64,000 nt of DNA, taken from assembly GCF_024701375.2 (NCBI RefSeq), contig NZ_CP113910.1, positions 6,820,001 to 6,884,000 of the forward strand. Direction: 5' to 3'. Positions 52,061 to 61,523 of this stretch are shown piece by piece; the stretch's first letter is position 1, and every line of letters begins with the position of its first letter. Under the pieces are notes generated by a model. That model did not search any database. It saw only the letters and a list, made by a program, of their open reading frames with translations, and was not told where the DNA came from. Source of the stretch: Streptomyces sp. KMM 9044. Lineage in GTDB: Bacteria > Actinomycetota > Actinomycetes > Streptomycetales > Streptomycetaceae. The translations under genes were made by a program, and so were the position numbers.

Positions 52061-52537
52061 CTAGGGGCGAGCCGTCCGGCCGATCGACTTCACCAGCGGA
52101 AGCAGCCGGTGCGGGACGCGCTCGCGCAGTGCCACCTCGGTGCGGGTGCGGACCACGCCGGGCAGGTTGATCAGCTTCTGGACCACGTCCTCGAGATGCG
52201 CGTTGTCACGCGCCACGACCCGGGTCAGCAGATCCCCGCCGCCGGTGATCGAGAACGCCTCGACGATCTCCGGCACGGCGGCCAGTTCGTCGCCGACCTC
52301 GTCCAGATGCCCCTGCGTGACCTCGATGTGCACGAACGCGAGCACCGGATGGCCCAGCGCGGCGGGGGAGAGGGCCGGACCCGTCCCGGTGATCACACCG
52401 TCGCGCTCCATCCGGTCGAGGCGGGCCTGGAGCGTGCCGCGCGCGATCCCGAGGAGGCGGGCGTACTCCCGCACGCTGGTGCGGGGTTGCTCCAGCAGCA
52501 GGCGCAGGATGCGGGTGTCCAGCTCGTCCACGGCCAT
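52061..52537 (-). CDS. Lrp/AsnC-family transcriptional regulator
   Basis: A 158-residue regulator with an N-terminal helix-turn-helix (LDTRILRLLLEQPRTSVREYARLLGIARGTLQARLDRMERDGVI) and an RAM ligand-binding domain (HPVLAFVHIEVTQGHLDEVGDELAAVPEIVEAFSITGGGDLLTRVVARDNAHLEDVVQKLI). Such proteins sense amino acids and often control their transport or breakdown. AGGAGG stands before ATG 52537. It is divergent from the FUSC gene, 317 bp away, which may be its target. Confidence 0.92.
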   Translation of the reverse strand: MAVDELDTRILRLLLEQPRTSVREYARLLGIARGTLQARLDRMERDGVITGTGPALSPAALGHPVLAFVHIEVTQGHLDEVGDELAAVPEIVEAFSITGGGDLLTRVVARDNAHLEDVVQKLINLPGVVRTRTEVALRERVPHRLLPLVKSIGRTARP

Positions 52538-52854
52538 GGCCCCCGGCCTCCTGTCCTGCGGGCTCGTCACCGGTGATCGTTTCCGACTGTACCAATGGCC
52601 GCCCGCCCGTCCGGATCGTTGGGCCACGCGTCGTCGGCCGTTGGTACCCCATCGACCACTCCCCAAGGGCTCCCGATGTGCCATTGGCTCAACCGGGCAA
52701 GGAAGAGTTGAGCCAGCGGGGGCCGGGATGTTGAGATATGCGCATCGATGGCGCTGCGGACTCCGCGGCGCCTTTCTCGTGCCGGCGCGCAACGGCGTCA
52801 TGGCGCGTAACCGCGCATCCGCGCACACCATGGTTCTTCGAGGGGCGGTCGGCA

Positions 52855-54345
52855 GTGCTGAAGAGGGTGTTCACGGCCCCGGACCCGGGCCGGACGAGGC
52901 TGCGCTTCGCCGCGCGGGCCATGCTCGGCATCGGCCTGGCGGTCGCCGTCTGCGGCCTGGCCGGTCACTCGCTCACCGGCGTCGTCACCGGCGGGCTCGC
53001 CGCCCTCCTGGCCCTCTTCACCGTCACCGACGTCACCGTCCGCGGGCAGGCGGTCACCACCGCCCTGCTGCCCGCCGTCGGACTGCCCGTGCTCGCCGCC
53101 GCGGCCGGGCTGTACGACCACCCGGTGGCCCGGGACCTCACCTTTCTCGCTGTGGTCGGGCTGGGCGTGTACGCGCGGCGCTGGGGCCCGCGCGGGCACA
53201 GTCTCGGCGTGTTCGCGTTCATGACCTACTTCGTGGCGCAGTTCCTGCACGCGACCACGGGTCAACTGCCCGAGCTGTACGCCTCCGTCCTGCTGTCCGT
53301 GTCCGCCGCCGCCGCGGTGCGCTTCGGCCTCTGGTGTTACGAGCGCCGCCTGCCCCCGGCGGTGGTGCCCGCCGCACCCGGCGGCACCGGGCTGGCCCGC
53401 GTGACCACGCGGCAGGCGGTCCAGGCGACGGCGGGCGCGGGCTTCGCGCTCGTCGTGGGCCAACTGGTCTCCGGTGAGCGCTGGTACTGGGCCGTCGGCG
53501 CCACCTGGTGGGTCTTCGTCAACACCACCTCGCGCGGCGAGACCCTGGTCAGGGGTTTCCGGCGGGTGCTGGGCACCGTCATCGGCATCGGTCTCGGCCT
53601 GCTCGTCGCGGTCCCCGCGCACGGCGACGGGCTCGCCACGGCGCTGGTCGTCGCGGTCTGCGTCTTCGGCATCTTCTACACGGCCGCCGTGTCCTACACC
53701 TGGATGATGCTCTGGGTGACGCTGCTCGCCGCCATGCTCTACGGCCTCCTGGGCGTGCTCGACCCCGCGCTGCTGACCCTGCGGGTGGTGGAGACCGGCG
53801 TCGGAGCGCTCGGCGCAGGGCTTGCCGTGGCCCTCGTCCTGCCCGTGACCACCCACGGCGTCACCGACGCCTGGATCCGGCGGGCCCTGCGGTGCGTCCA
53901 CGCGTGCACCACGGAGGCGGCCGCGCGGCTGGCGGGGTCCGAGGGAGCCGACCCGGCGCCGAAGGCGGCCGAGCTGGAACAGCTGCTCGCCCGGGTGCGA
54001 CTCTCGGTTGCCCCCCTCGTCCACCCGCTGAACCCCATGCTCGGCCGCAAGCGGCGCGCCCGCGCGGTCCTCGCGCTGCTCGACGACTGTGCCCGGGAGA
54101 TCCGCGGCCTCGTCCTCGTCGCCGCCGATCCGGAGGCCTCCCACGACGCACGCCTGGCCGACGCGTGCCGGCGCGTGGAGAGGGCGGTCGGGGCGCTCAC
54201 CGACGGCCGGGGAGACATCGCCGTACGGACGCCCCCGGCGGCGGCGGAACCGGCCCTGACCCATCTCCACGGCCTGGAGCGGGCCCTCGCCGAACTCGCC
54301 GTACCCCTGCGGGCCCCTTCCGGGTCTCCGCCGGCCGGGGCCTGA
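52855..54345 (+). CDS. FUSC family membrane protein
   Basis: A 496-residue protein with an N-terminal membrane block of about six helices (residues 18-160), a short linker, and a second block (about 190-335: VVGQLVSGERWYWAVGATWWVFVNTTSRGETLVRGFRRVLGTVIGIGLG is the FUSC_2 signature), then a cytoplasmic helical tail. FUSC proteins resemble the aromatic acid exporter AaeB and fusaric acid resistance permeases. GTG 52855 has AGGGG at a spacing of 10 and is preferred over ATG 52738. Transport substrate unknown. Confidence 0.87.
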   Translation: MLKRVFTAPDPGRTRLRFAARAMLGIGLAVAVCGLAGHSLTGVVTGGLAALLALFTVTDVTVRGQAVTTALLPAVGLPVLAAAAGLYDHPVARDLTFLAVVGLGVYARRWGPRGHSLGVFAFMTYFVAQFLHATTGQLPELYASVLLSVSAAAAVRFGLWCYERRLPPAVVPAAPGGTGLARVTTRQAVQATAGAGFALVVGQLVSGERWYWAVGATWWVFVNTTSRGETLVRGFRRVLGTVIGIGLGLLVAVPAHGDGLATALVVAVCVFGIFYTAAVSYTWMMLWVTLLAAMLYGLLGVLDPALLTLRVVETGVGALGAGLAVALVLPVTTHGVTDAWIRRALRCVHACTTEAAARLAGSEGADPAPKAAELEQLLARVRLSVAPLVHPLNPMLGRKRRARAVLALLDDCAREIRGLVLVAADPEASHDARLADACRRVERAVGALTDGRGDIAVRTPPAAAEPALTHLHGLERALAELAVPLRAPSGSPPAGA

Positions 54346-54403
54346 GGGCGCTGGCCCGATCGGACGGGCGCGGACTCCTGGTCCAGACCTTTGAGGGCCG
54401 GCT

Positions 54404-54578
54404 GCTAGCTCCGTCCTCCGCAGGTCGCCCATTCGGGAGGATCAACTGATCACAGCTGGTCAGCCACCGATCAGCGCAGCGGTCCGCGGTGCAGAACCCG
54501 CCGAAGCACGATCGCTTCAGGACCGTGATCCAGCTTGGAGGCTGTGCAAAAGAGTGACCCGCGGAGGATGGAGCTAGC
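54404..54578. mobile_element. 175-bp MITE-like element with terminal inverted repeats
   Basis: GCTAGCTCCGTCCTCCGC (54404-54421) and its inverse at 54561-54578 match at 17 of 18 positions, and weaker symmetry extends inward to about 32 bases per end. The 139-bp interior has no gene. It lies between the FUSC stop and the lactonase start, 37 bases from the latter. I see no target duplication. It looks like an internally deleted insertion sequence. Confidence 0.6.
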
Positions 54579-54615
54579 GTCACCCCGGTCGGCGGGAAGC
54601 GAGAGGGGACCAGAG

Positions 54616-55739
54616 GTGAGCGCGGGGGACACGGGCGTGACGGACGGCGGACGACGGCGGCGGGCTTTCGCCGGATCGTTCACGACGGCCGGCGGTCCGG
54701 GCATCCTCACCGCAGACCTCAGCCCCGACGACGGCGCCCTGACCGTCCTGAGCACAGTGAACGGCCTGCCCGATCCCTCCCGCCTGGCGCTCTCGCCCGA
54801 CGGGCGGACGCTCTACGCGGTCAGTGAGACGGCCGAAGAGGCCGTGGCCGTGTTCCGGCTGCCCGGGGCCGGGGACAGGGCAGGGGACGGCACCGGGGAC
54901 GCGGGGGCGTGCCGGAGCAGGCCGGGCCCGCGGTGCCGGTCCACGGGGACGGGCCGACCCACCTCTGCCGCTTCGCCGGACACGTCCTCACCGCCAACTA
55001 CGGCTCGGGCAGCGTCACCGCCGTCCTCGTCCACGCCGACGGGAGCCTGGCACGCTCCGCGTCCGGGGTGTTCCCGCACACCGGACCGGGCAGCCGCCGG
55101 CAGCGGTCGCACGCCCACCAGGTGCAGCCCGACCCGAGCGGCCGCTGGGCGGTCGCCGTCGACCTGGGCACGGACTCGGTACGGGTGTACGCGCCGGCCG
55201 ACGGGACTCCCGCGCCGCACGGCGAGGTGGCGCTGCGCGCCGGCTCGGGCCCGCGCCACCTGGCCTTCCACCCGGCCGGCACGCGCGCGTACCTCCTCCA
55301 CGAACTCAGTCCTGCCCTGACCGTCTGCCGCCGGGACGCCGCCGAGGGCACGCTGCGACCACTTGCCGAGATCCCCGTCCTGCCCGGTGTCCCGTCCGGC
55401 GACGCCTACCCGTCGGGCGTCGCCGTCTCGCCCGACGGCCGCTTCGTATGGACCGCGACCCGCGGAGAGGACGTCCTGTCGGTGTTCGAGGTCGTCGACC
55501 GCCCGGAGGCAGGCGACGGGGTGGCAGGGACGGAGGGGACGCCCGGTCTGCGGCTGATCACCACCGTGCCCTGCGGCGGCCACTGGCCCCGCGCGCTCGT
55601 CGAGTCCCACGGCTTCCTGTACGTGGCGAACGAGCCTTCCGGGGACGTGACCTGGTTCGCGCTCGACCCGGACACCGGGATGCCCAGGCGCCGCGGCTCG
55701 ATCCCCGTGGCGGCGGCGTCCTGCGTGGTCGTGGGCTGA
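54616..55739 (+). pseudogene. Lactonase (6-phosphogluconolactonase type beta-propeller), one frameshift
   Basis: GTG 54616, with AGAGGGGA upstream, starts a lactonase-family beta-propeller: RAFAGSFTTAGGPGILTADLS, LPDPSRLALSPDGRTLYAVSE. At 54902-54908 (a G-run) the sense moves one frame, best explained by one missing G. It then runs unbroken from PEQAGPAVPVHGDGPTHLCRFAGHVLTANYGSGSV through HAHQVQPDPSGRWAVAVDLGTD, GSGPRHLAFHPAG, and YPSGVAVSPDGRFVWTATRGED to the stop at 55739. Restored, it has about 374 residues and seven blades. Enzymes of this family open sugar lactones. The rest is intact, so sequencing error is a fair alternative. Confidence 0.8.
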
Positions 55740-55798
55740 GCGCTCCGCCCGCCCGCACCCGGTCGGCACGTACCGGTCCGTACGCACCCGGCCGTGCA

Positions 55799-55842
55799 CG
55801 CCGAAAGGCCCGCCCCGGTGACCGGAGCGGGCCTGTTCGGCG
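55799..55842. terminator. Bidirectional hairpin between lactonase and cbiX-like gene
   Basis: Nested arms CGCCGAA/TTCGGCG (55799-55805, 55836-55842), AGGCCCGC/GCGGGCCT (55806-55813, 55827-55834) and CCGGT/ACCGG stack into one long hairpin between two convergent stops. Confidence 0.78.
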
Positions 55843-55874
55843 TCTGCGTCGTGGAGCGGAGAGCCCGCCCGGGG

Positions 55875-56798
55875 TCAGTGCGCCGGAGTGCTCTGTGTCT
55901 GCTGCGGGCTGATACCCAGCGCGGAGGTGTACTTGGCCAGGGCGAGCTTGCCGATCGCCGGGTAGGGGCCCAGCGCCTCGGCGGCGGAACAGCCCAGCTC
56001 CTTCGCGGCCTCCTCGACCAGGCTCGCGTCGATCTCGGGACCGATCAGGTAGGGCGCGAGCGCCAGCTGCTGCGAACCGGAGTTGCGCAGTTGCTCGGCC
56101 ACCGACGCGATCGAGCCCTCCTCGTCCAGGGCCGCCGCCATCACCGGCACGGCGAGGCGCGCGGCGAGCAGCATGCCGGTGATCCCGGCCGCCTGCACGG
56201 CCTCGCCACCGCCCACGGAGGCGAGGACGATACCGTCCGCCGCGGTCGCCACGGTGAACAGGCGGGCGCGGTCGGCGCGGGCCAGCCCCGCCTCGGACAG
56301 CCGTACGTGCAGCGCCTCCGCGAGCAGCGGGTGCGGACCGAGAACGTCGGTCAGCTCGGCGGCCACACGGCTGTCCATCACGGCCTGACGGACCTGGCGC
56401 AGCAGCGCGCTGTCCGGACCGGCGAGCAGCGGTACGACGACGGCGACGGGGCCGTCCGGCTCCTTGACGTCCGTATCGGCCGCGCGCGCCTGTTCGAAGC
56501 GGGCGGCGCGCTCCTCGGCGGCGTACGCCAGCACCGACTGCAGCGTGGGGAACTCCGCGTCGTCCCCGTCGAGGTAACCGATCCGGGCGTCCAGGCCGGG
56601 CAGCTCGGAACGGGCGATGCTGATGACCTCGTCGGCGAGGGAGCGAGTGGCGCTGCTGGGAGTACCCGGCACGGCGAGGACGAGCGCGGGCGCGCCCTCG
56701 GGAGCCACCAGAGGCTCGGGACGGCGGTGCCGTCCGGGCTGGCGGGGGCGCGGCATTCGTACTGGCAGGCCGGACGCAGGCCCAGTGGGGGTACTCAT
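55875..56798 (-). CDS. Sirohydrochlorin chelatase/CbiX family protein
   Basis: A 307-residue protein with the two-fold CbiX layout. The first half opens PALVLAVPGTPSSATRSLADEV, ends VAVVVPLLAGPDSALLRQV, and the second half repeats this (LADRARLFTVATAADGIVLASVGGGEAV to LALAPYLIGPEIDASLVEEAA). CbiX-type enzymes insert cobalt or iron into sirohydrochlorin in the cobalamin or siroheme pathway. The conserved His pair expected in the active site is not obvious here (VLAVPGT replaces the usual H-G-S/T), so chelatase activity is uncertain. No cobalamin riboswitch is seen upstream. Confidence 0.75.
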   Translation of the reverse strand: MSTPTGPASGLPVRMPRPRQPGRHRRPEPLVAPEGAPALVLAVPGTPSSATRSLADEVISIARSELPGLDARIGYLDGDDAEFPTLQSVLAYAAEERAARFEQARAADTDVKEPDGPVAVVVPLLAGPDSALLRQVRQAVMDSRVAAELTDVLGPHPLLAEALHVRLSEAGLARADRARLFTVATAADGIVLASVGGGEAVQAAGITGMLLAARLAVPVMAAALDEEGSIASVAEQLRNSGSQQLALAPYLIGPEIDASLVEEAAKELGCSAAEALGPYPAIGKLALAKYTSALGISPQQTQSTPAH

Positions 56799-56882
56799 GG
56801 AGCGGAATGTTAGTGGTTTCCCGGACTCCCCTGTTCGGGGAGGGTGCGCCTGCGCGGACTACGTCCTTATTTGTCTGATGTG

Positions 56883-57980
56883 TTATGTGCGGACATCGGG
56901 CGCACCGGTGCAGCCCGCACCTGCCGGGCTCGTCACGCACAGCATCTTCTCGTCACCCGGAAGGGTGAACGAATCCGTCGCGAGGTCGGTGGCGATACGG
57001 ACCGCCCCGTGCAACGGATCTCCTTCCGCGGCCAGCCGCCGTGCCCGCGGCAACCGTTTCGCCAGCTCCTCACCCAGGGGTATGAGGAGGGGATCGCCCA
57101 GGTCGAGCAGCCCACCGGTGAACGCCACCAGTGGCTCGCCCGAGCCCGGCTCCGGGCAGACGGCCGCTGCCGAGTCCGCCATGTGCCGGGCGGCCGACCG
57201 CAGAATGCCCGCGGCGACGGCGTCACTGCCGGCGCACTCGGCCACCCGGGGCGCGAAGGAGGCGAGGACGGCCGCCCGGTCGGTACGCGGATACAGACGG
57301 CCGGGAAGGGACGCCGCCGGGCCGAACATCCTCTCGGCGCACTCCAGCAGCAGCCCGGAGCCGCCGTCCCGTCCGTCATGCGCGCGCAGCGCCGCCTCCA
57401 GGCCGGCCCGCCCGATCCACGCGCCGCCGCCGCAGTCGCCGAGCAGATGCCCCCAGCCGTCCGCCCGGCGCCAGCCGGCCAGGTCGGTGCCGACGGCGAT
57501 CAGGCCCGTACCGGCGGCGACCACGGCACCCGGCCGCGGCCCCAGGGCGCCGACGTACGCGGTGACGGCGTCCGCGGCCAGCACGACGCGACGCACTCCC
57601 AGTTCCCGGGCCAGCGCCCCCGGCAGCTCGGCGCGCAGCGCGTCCCCGAGACTGGCCAGCCCGGCCGCACCGACGGCCGCCGTGTCCAGTCGGCCGACGC
57701 CGGCCCCGGCGGCCAGCCCCCTTGCCATGGGCACCAGTTGTTCCATCAAATGGCCGGGGTCGATCCCCCGGGAGCCGGTCCGCACCGGCTCCCCTGAGGT
57801 GCGGGCGAGCGGACCGCGCCCGACGGCACCGACGACGACCCGCAGCCCCGAGCCCCCGGAGTCCACGGCGACGAATCCGGGCCCGGCATCCCGCGCGCCT
57901 GCCGTCGCCGCCCCCTGCCGGACCGGCTGACCGCTGCTCGGCCGGCCGTTCGTCGGCAGACCGTTGTCGGACGGACGCAA
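56883..57980 (-). CDS. BadF/BadG/N-acetylglucosamine-kinase-type ATPase
   Basis: A 365-residue protein of the ASKHA sugar-kinase group. The phosphate 1 loop reads FVAVDSGGSGLRVVVGAVG, the adenosine region VVAAGTGLIAVGTDLAGWRRADGWGHLLGDCGGGAWIGRAGLEAALRA near residue 185 is the N-acetylglucosamine-kinase signature, and LVAFTGGLLDLGDPLLIPL closes the ATP site. It likely phosphorylates an amino sugar from chitin or murein. The start is TTG 57980 with GAGGGGA at good spacing, since upstream ATG/GTG codons lack RBSs; this is my least certain start. Confidence 0.85.
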   Translation of the reverse strand: MRPSDNGLPTNGRPSSGQPVRQGAATAGARDAGPGFVAVDSGGSGLRVVVGAVGRGPLARTSGEPVRTGSRGIDPGHLMEQLVPMARGLAAGAGVGRLDTAAVGAAGLASLGDALRAELPGALARELGVRRVVLAADAVTAYVGALGPRPGAVVAAGTGLIAVGTDLAGWRRADGWGHLLGDCGGGAWIGRAGLEAALRAHDGRDGGSGLLLECAERMFGPAASLPGRLYPRTDRAAVLASFAPRVAECAGSDAVAAGILRSAARHMADSAAAVCPEPGSGEPLVAFTGGLLDLGDPLLIPLGEELAKRLPRARRLAAEGDPLHGAVRIATDLATDSFTLPGDEKMLCVTSPAGAGCTGAPDVRT

Positions 57981-58118
57981 CGGGCTCCCCTCTCTTCCCG
58001 GGCCTCTGCCTCTACCTCGACGGGGAGGAAGAGTAGCGTCCCGGGACGCCCCGACACCGACACCGGGAGCGGGCTGCCGGGCAGGGCATGTCGGTGGCAG
58101 CCAGTAGAGTGATCGACC

Positions 58119-58826
58119 GTGGCACCACGACCCTTGCACGAACTTGTTGAGCCCGGCTGGGCAAAGGCTCTGGAACCGGTGGCCGGACGCGTCGCGTCCA
58201 TGGGGGACTTCCTGCGCGCGGAGGTCACGGCCGGCCGCACCTACCTGCCGGCGGGAGCGAATGTCCTACGGGCGTTCCAGCAGCCCTTCGACGACGTGAG
58301 GGTCCTGATCGTCGGTCAGGACCCCTATCCGACACCGGGAATGGCGATCGGACTGAGCTTCGCGGTCTCCCCGGACGTACGGTCGCTGCCGGGCAGCCTG
58401 GAGAACATCTACCGGGAGCTGAACGCGGACCTGGGCCTGCCCCGGCCCGTCAACGGGGATCTGACCCCGTGGACCGAACAGGGCGTCCTGCTGCTCAACC
58501 GGGCGCTCACCACCGCCCCGCGCAAGCCCGCCGCACACCGGGGCAGAGGCTGGGAGGAAGTCACCGAGCAGGCCATCCGTGCCCTCGCCGCGCGGGGCGG
58601 ACCCCTGGTGTCGATCCTGTGGGGGAGGGACGCGCGCAATCTGCGCCCGCTGCTCGGGGACCACCCCGCGATCGAGTCGGCCCATCCCTCGCCCATGTCG
58701 GCGGACCGGGGCTTCTTCGGCTCGCGCCCGTTCAGCCGGGCCAACGACTACCTGGTCCGGCAGGGCGCCGCCCCCGTGGACTGGCGGCTGCCGTCCGTCC
58801 AGGAGGCGGACGCGCCGACCGGTTAG
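58119..58826 (+). CDS. ung: Uracil-DNA glycosylase, family 1
   Basis: A 235-residue UDG that removes uracil from DNA. The catalytic water-activating loop reads [22 protein letters not shown] near residue 64, with the key Asp in G-Q-D-P-Y and a Pro at the position that is His in E. coli Ung. The second loop with the uracil-flipping segment reads [26 protein letters not shown] near 190. LLLNRALTT supplies the conserved Asn of uracil recognition. GTG 58119 is the start. The stop codon falls inside a terminator hairpin. Confidence 0.95.
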   Translation: MAPRPLHELVEPGWAKALEPVAGRVASMGDFLRAEVTAGRTYLPAGANVLRAFQQPFDDVRVLIVGQDPYPTPGMAIGLSFAVSPDVRSLPGSLENIYRELNADLGLPRPVNGDLTPWTEQGVLLLNRALTTAPRKPAAHRGRGWEEVTEQAIRALAARGGPLVSILWGRDARNLRPLLGDHPAIESAHPSPMSADRGFFGSRPFSRANDYLVRQGAAPVDWRLPSVQEADAPTG

Positions 58827-58839
58827 AGCCGTCGGCGCG
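58811..58839 (+). terminator. Hairpin enclosing the ung stop codon
   Basis: CGCGCCGAC (58811-58819) pairs with GTCGGCGCG (58831-58839). The TAG of ung is in the loop. A second GC-rich hairpin candidate follows (58839-58880). Confidence 0.7.
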
Positions 58840-59259
58840 GGGCCCGGCAGGACCCGGGCTCCCCGGAGGGCCCGCGTCACCCGACCAAACCGACGTCCGC
58901 CCGGGCGCTCGCCCCGAGGAGACGTCAACCTGTGTCGCCCCCCCCGCCGTGCCGGAGGACGCCGACGCGTGCCGGTCCAGGGGCACCGAGAACCTCCGGG
59001 AACGCTCCGGCCTTCGGTCGGGAGGAACCGGACTGCTGCGAAGCAGGGCAGAGGTGGGGAATCGCTGTCAGGGTGATGCGCCGTCCGCTACGACGGTGGT
59101 GCGCTCGACCTCCAGGCGGTGGACCATCTCGGGGCTGAAAGACCCGCGAGCGGACTTGGCCTCAGTGACCGGCCCCTGCCGGCCACGGTTCACGGCGGCC
59201 CGCGACCGGCGACGGCCGACTGACGTATCACCTGACCCACCCCGGCACCGCCGGGCCCC
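58840..59259. other. Gene-free stretch between ung and the BNR-repeat gene
   Basis: No intact gene or known repeat. A minus-strand frame around 59070-59160 reads TEAKSARGSFSPEMVHRLEVERTTVV and stops, which looks like the end of some protein, but no start or family can be found. It may be a remnant of a deleted gene. Confidence 0.45.
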
Positions 59260-60345
59260 TCAGGCAAGCACCGCGGCCCGGACACACAGCACGTCCGGCA
59301 GGTGCGCGGCGAGCTGCTGCCAGCTGTCGCCGTCGTCCGCCGACGCGTACACCTCGCCGTTGCGGTTGCCGAAGTACACACCCGCCGGGTCGGCGCCGTC
59401 GTGGCACATCGCGTCGCGCAGCACCGTGCCGTAATGGTCGCCCTGCGGCAGGCCCGCGCCGAGCGGCTCCCAGCTCCGACCCGCGTCCGTCGTGCGGTAG
59501 ACGCGGCAGCGCCGGTCGGCCGGTACGCGGTCGGAATCGGCGTTGATCGGGAACACGTACGCCGTGTCCCCCCGACGCGGATGGGCCACGACCGTGAAAC
59601 CGAACGTCGACGGCAGCCCGGCACCGATGTCCGTCCACTGCGCGCCCGCGTCGTCGCTGCGGTACACACCCCAGTGGTTCTGCAGGTACAGCCGGTCCGG
59701 TGTCACCGCGTCCCGGGCCACCTTGTGCACGCACTGGCCGAACTCCGGGTTCGGATCCGGCAGGAACACCGCGGAGACACCCGAGTTGGACGGGGCCCAG
59801 CTCGAACCGCCGTCCAGCGTGCGGAACACGCCCGCCGTGGACACGGCGACCGTCACCGCCCGCGGATCCCGCTCGTCGGTCAGTACGGTGTGCAGGCCCT
59901 CGCCGCCGCCGCCCGGAACCCACTGGGAGCGGGTCGGGTGCTCCCACAGCGGCCGGACCAGGTCGAAGGTCTCCCCGCGGTTCTCCGAGCGGTAGAGCGC
60001 CGCCGGTTCGGTGCCCGCGTACACCACGTCCGGCTCCGCGGCCGCCGGATGGAGCTGCCAGACCCGCTCCAGTGACGCCCCCGTGTCCTTGGGGAACTTG
60101 ACGGCGGGCCGCGCCGGTTCGGTCCACGACCGGCTCAGGTCGTCGGAGTGGAACACGGACGGGCCCCAGTGCGCGCTGTCACCGCCGACCAGCAGCCGCG
60201 GGACCGCGCCGCGGGTGTCGACGGCGACCGAGTACACCGCCTGCGCGTTGAAGTAGGGACTTTCGTCGAACTCCCAGTGGTTCCCCCGCCGCCGCCCGAT
60301 GAACAGACCTTTACGGGTGCCCACGGCGAGCAGTACCTCGGACAT
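59260..60345 (-). CDS. BNR/sialidase-like beta-propeller protein (exo-alpha-sialidase annotation type)
   Basis: A 361-residue beta-propeller with repeated Asp-box-like motifs (S-x-D-x-G-x-x-W): SDDLSRSWTEP, SENRGETFDLV, LDGGSSWAPS, SDDAGAQWTDIG, TTDAGRSWEPLG and SADDGDSWQQL. The first strand LLAVGTRKGLFIGRRRGNHWE is typical of actinobacterial 'sialidase-like' or glycosyl-hydrolase-like proteins that lack a signal peptide. The catalytic Arg triad of sialidases is not recognisable, so the enzymatic name is doubtful; the fold is a better description. GGAGGTGA precedes ATG 60345. Confidence 0.85.
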   Translation of the reverse strand: MSEVLLAVGTRKGLFIGRRRGNHWEFDESPYFNAQAVYSVAVDTRGAVPRLLVGGDSAHWGPSVFHSDDLSRSWTEPARPAVKFPKDTGASLERVWQLHPAAAEPDVVYAGTEPAALYRSENRGETFDLVRPLWEHPTRSQWVPGGGGEGLHTVLTDERDPRAVTVAVSTAGVFRTLDGGSSWAPSNSGVSAVFLPDPNPEFGQCVHKVARDAVTPDRLYLQNHWGVYRSDDAGAQWTDIGAGLPSTFGFTVVAHPRRGDTAYVFPINADSDRVPADRRCRVYRTTDAGRSWEPLGAGLPQGDHYGTVLRDAMCHDGADPAGVYFGNRNGEVYASADDGDSWQQLAAHLPDVLCVRAAVLA

Positions 60346-60609
60346 GCCGATCACCTCCGCGACGTCTTCGTCGACGCCCTCATTCAGGACATCCGTAAGT
60401 CTGCCCCCCGCCACTGACAGTCACCTCAGGATCAGGCGCCGACGCAGGTCAAAGCGGTGCGGCGGAACGTGAGGCGGGGGCGGCGGAGCCGCCGGGGAAA
60501 GGCGTGGGGCGGGCGAGGAACGGCCGTCGGACAGAGGGCGGCGGCCGTGCGCAGCGCCACGCGGGCGCCGTGCGCGGCCGCCACCCCCCCCGTGGGGGCT
60601 GTCGGAGGG

Positions 60610-61413
60610 CTACTGGTAGGTGATGTCGGACGACGTGTACTTGCAGTACGTACCGTCGGCACCGGAACCGTTGCTGCCCGGCTCGGCGCCGGTGTTGTTG
60701 CCGACGTACTTCTGGCAGGGGACGATCTTCTTGCTGCTGTCCCCGACGATCCTGATGCTGCGCAGGGTCGCGCTGTCGCCGTAGTTGGTGTTGATGCCGG
60801 CGATCCTGCCGCCCTTCCAGCTCACCTCGACGGTGTTGAGGTTGATCGTGCGCTTGTACTGCGTCGAGCAGTTGCCGCAGGAGCGCACGAAGGTGCCGAA
60901 GTTCTTGACCGCGAAGTTCGACACGTTCAGCGTGCCGGCGCCGTTGAACTGGAACACCTTGTCACTGGCTTCCTTGGCCCCGCCGCCGCTGACGGTGTAG
61001 ACCGAGGACGACGACTTGCCCTTGAACGTGGCCGCGTCCTCGCCGACGTCCTCCCACCACACGTTCTGCAGTGTGCAGGAGCCCGTGCAGTGGATGCCGT
61101 CGGCCGCGGGGGCGCCGAGGACGACGTTCTTCAGGACCGCGCCGTCCGTCAGCTGCAGGATCGGTCCCTGGTCCTCGTCCTGACCGCCCGAGCCCAGGTC
61201 GCCGGTGCCGTAGAGGCGCTTCATCCCGTAGTCCTTGGTGCCGGACACCGAGATGGTGGAGGAGACGCCCTCACTGCCGTTCGGGGTCGGCCAGGTGGCG
61301 GCGCTCGACGAGGACGCTCCAGTAGTCATGATCATGCCAACCGAGAGGCCGAGGGTGGCCAGCGCTCCGGTCAGCGCGCGCCCGCGGGCGCGTGGTCGTG
61401 CCGCGGAAGTCAT
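60610..61413 (-). CDS. Secreted pectate lyase, family PL3
   Basis: A 267-residue exported protein. Residues 1-39 form a signal peptide (RARGRALTGALATLGLSVGM, cleaved after SSSAA). The mature part is a right-handed parallel beta-helix of the PL3 type: GMKRLYGTGDLGSGGQDEDQGPILQLTDGAVLKNVVLGAPAADGIHCTGSCTLQNVWWEDVGEDAATFKG carries the Ca-binding and catalytic acidic cluster, and SCGNCSTQYKRTINLNTVEVSWK follows. It cleaves polygalacturonate by beta-elimination. A LacI-type palindrome lies about 110 bp upstream, consistent with induction by a pectin sugar. The gene is intact while other plant-polysaccharide genes in the window are dead. Confidence 0.93.
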   Translation of the reverse strand: MTSAARPRARGRALTGALATLGLSVGMIMTTGASSSSAATWPTPNGSEGVSSTISVSGTKDYGMKRLYGTGDLGSGGQDEDQGPILQLTDGAVLKNVVLGAPAADGIHCTGSCTLQNVWWEDVGEDAATFKGKSSSSVYTVSGGGAKEASDKVFQFNGAGTLNVSNFAVKNFGTFVRSCGNCSTQYKRTINLNTVEVSWKGGRIAGINTNYGDSATLRSIRIVGDSSKKIVPCQKYVGNNTGAEPGSNGSGADGTYCKYTSSDITYQ

Positions 61414-61523
61414 GTTCCGGTTCCTTCTGCCGTGATGTGGGGGACGTGGCGATACGGAGGGCCCGGGGTGGCACCGCCGCGCCGCCCCGGCCGGTTCACA
61501 TCGCTGAACGGAACATAGGGGGC

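Noticed and set aside
59260..60345. True sialidase activity for the BNR-repeat protein
   Set aside because: Asp-box repeats only show the propeller fold. No signal peptide and no recognisable Arg triad were found.
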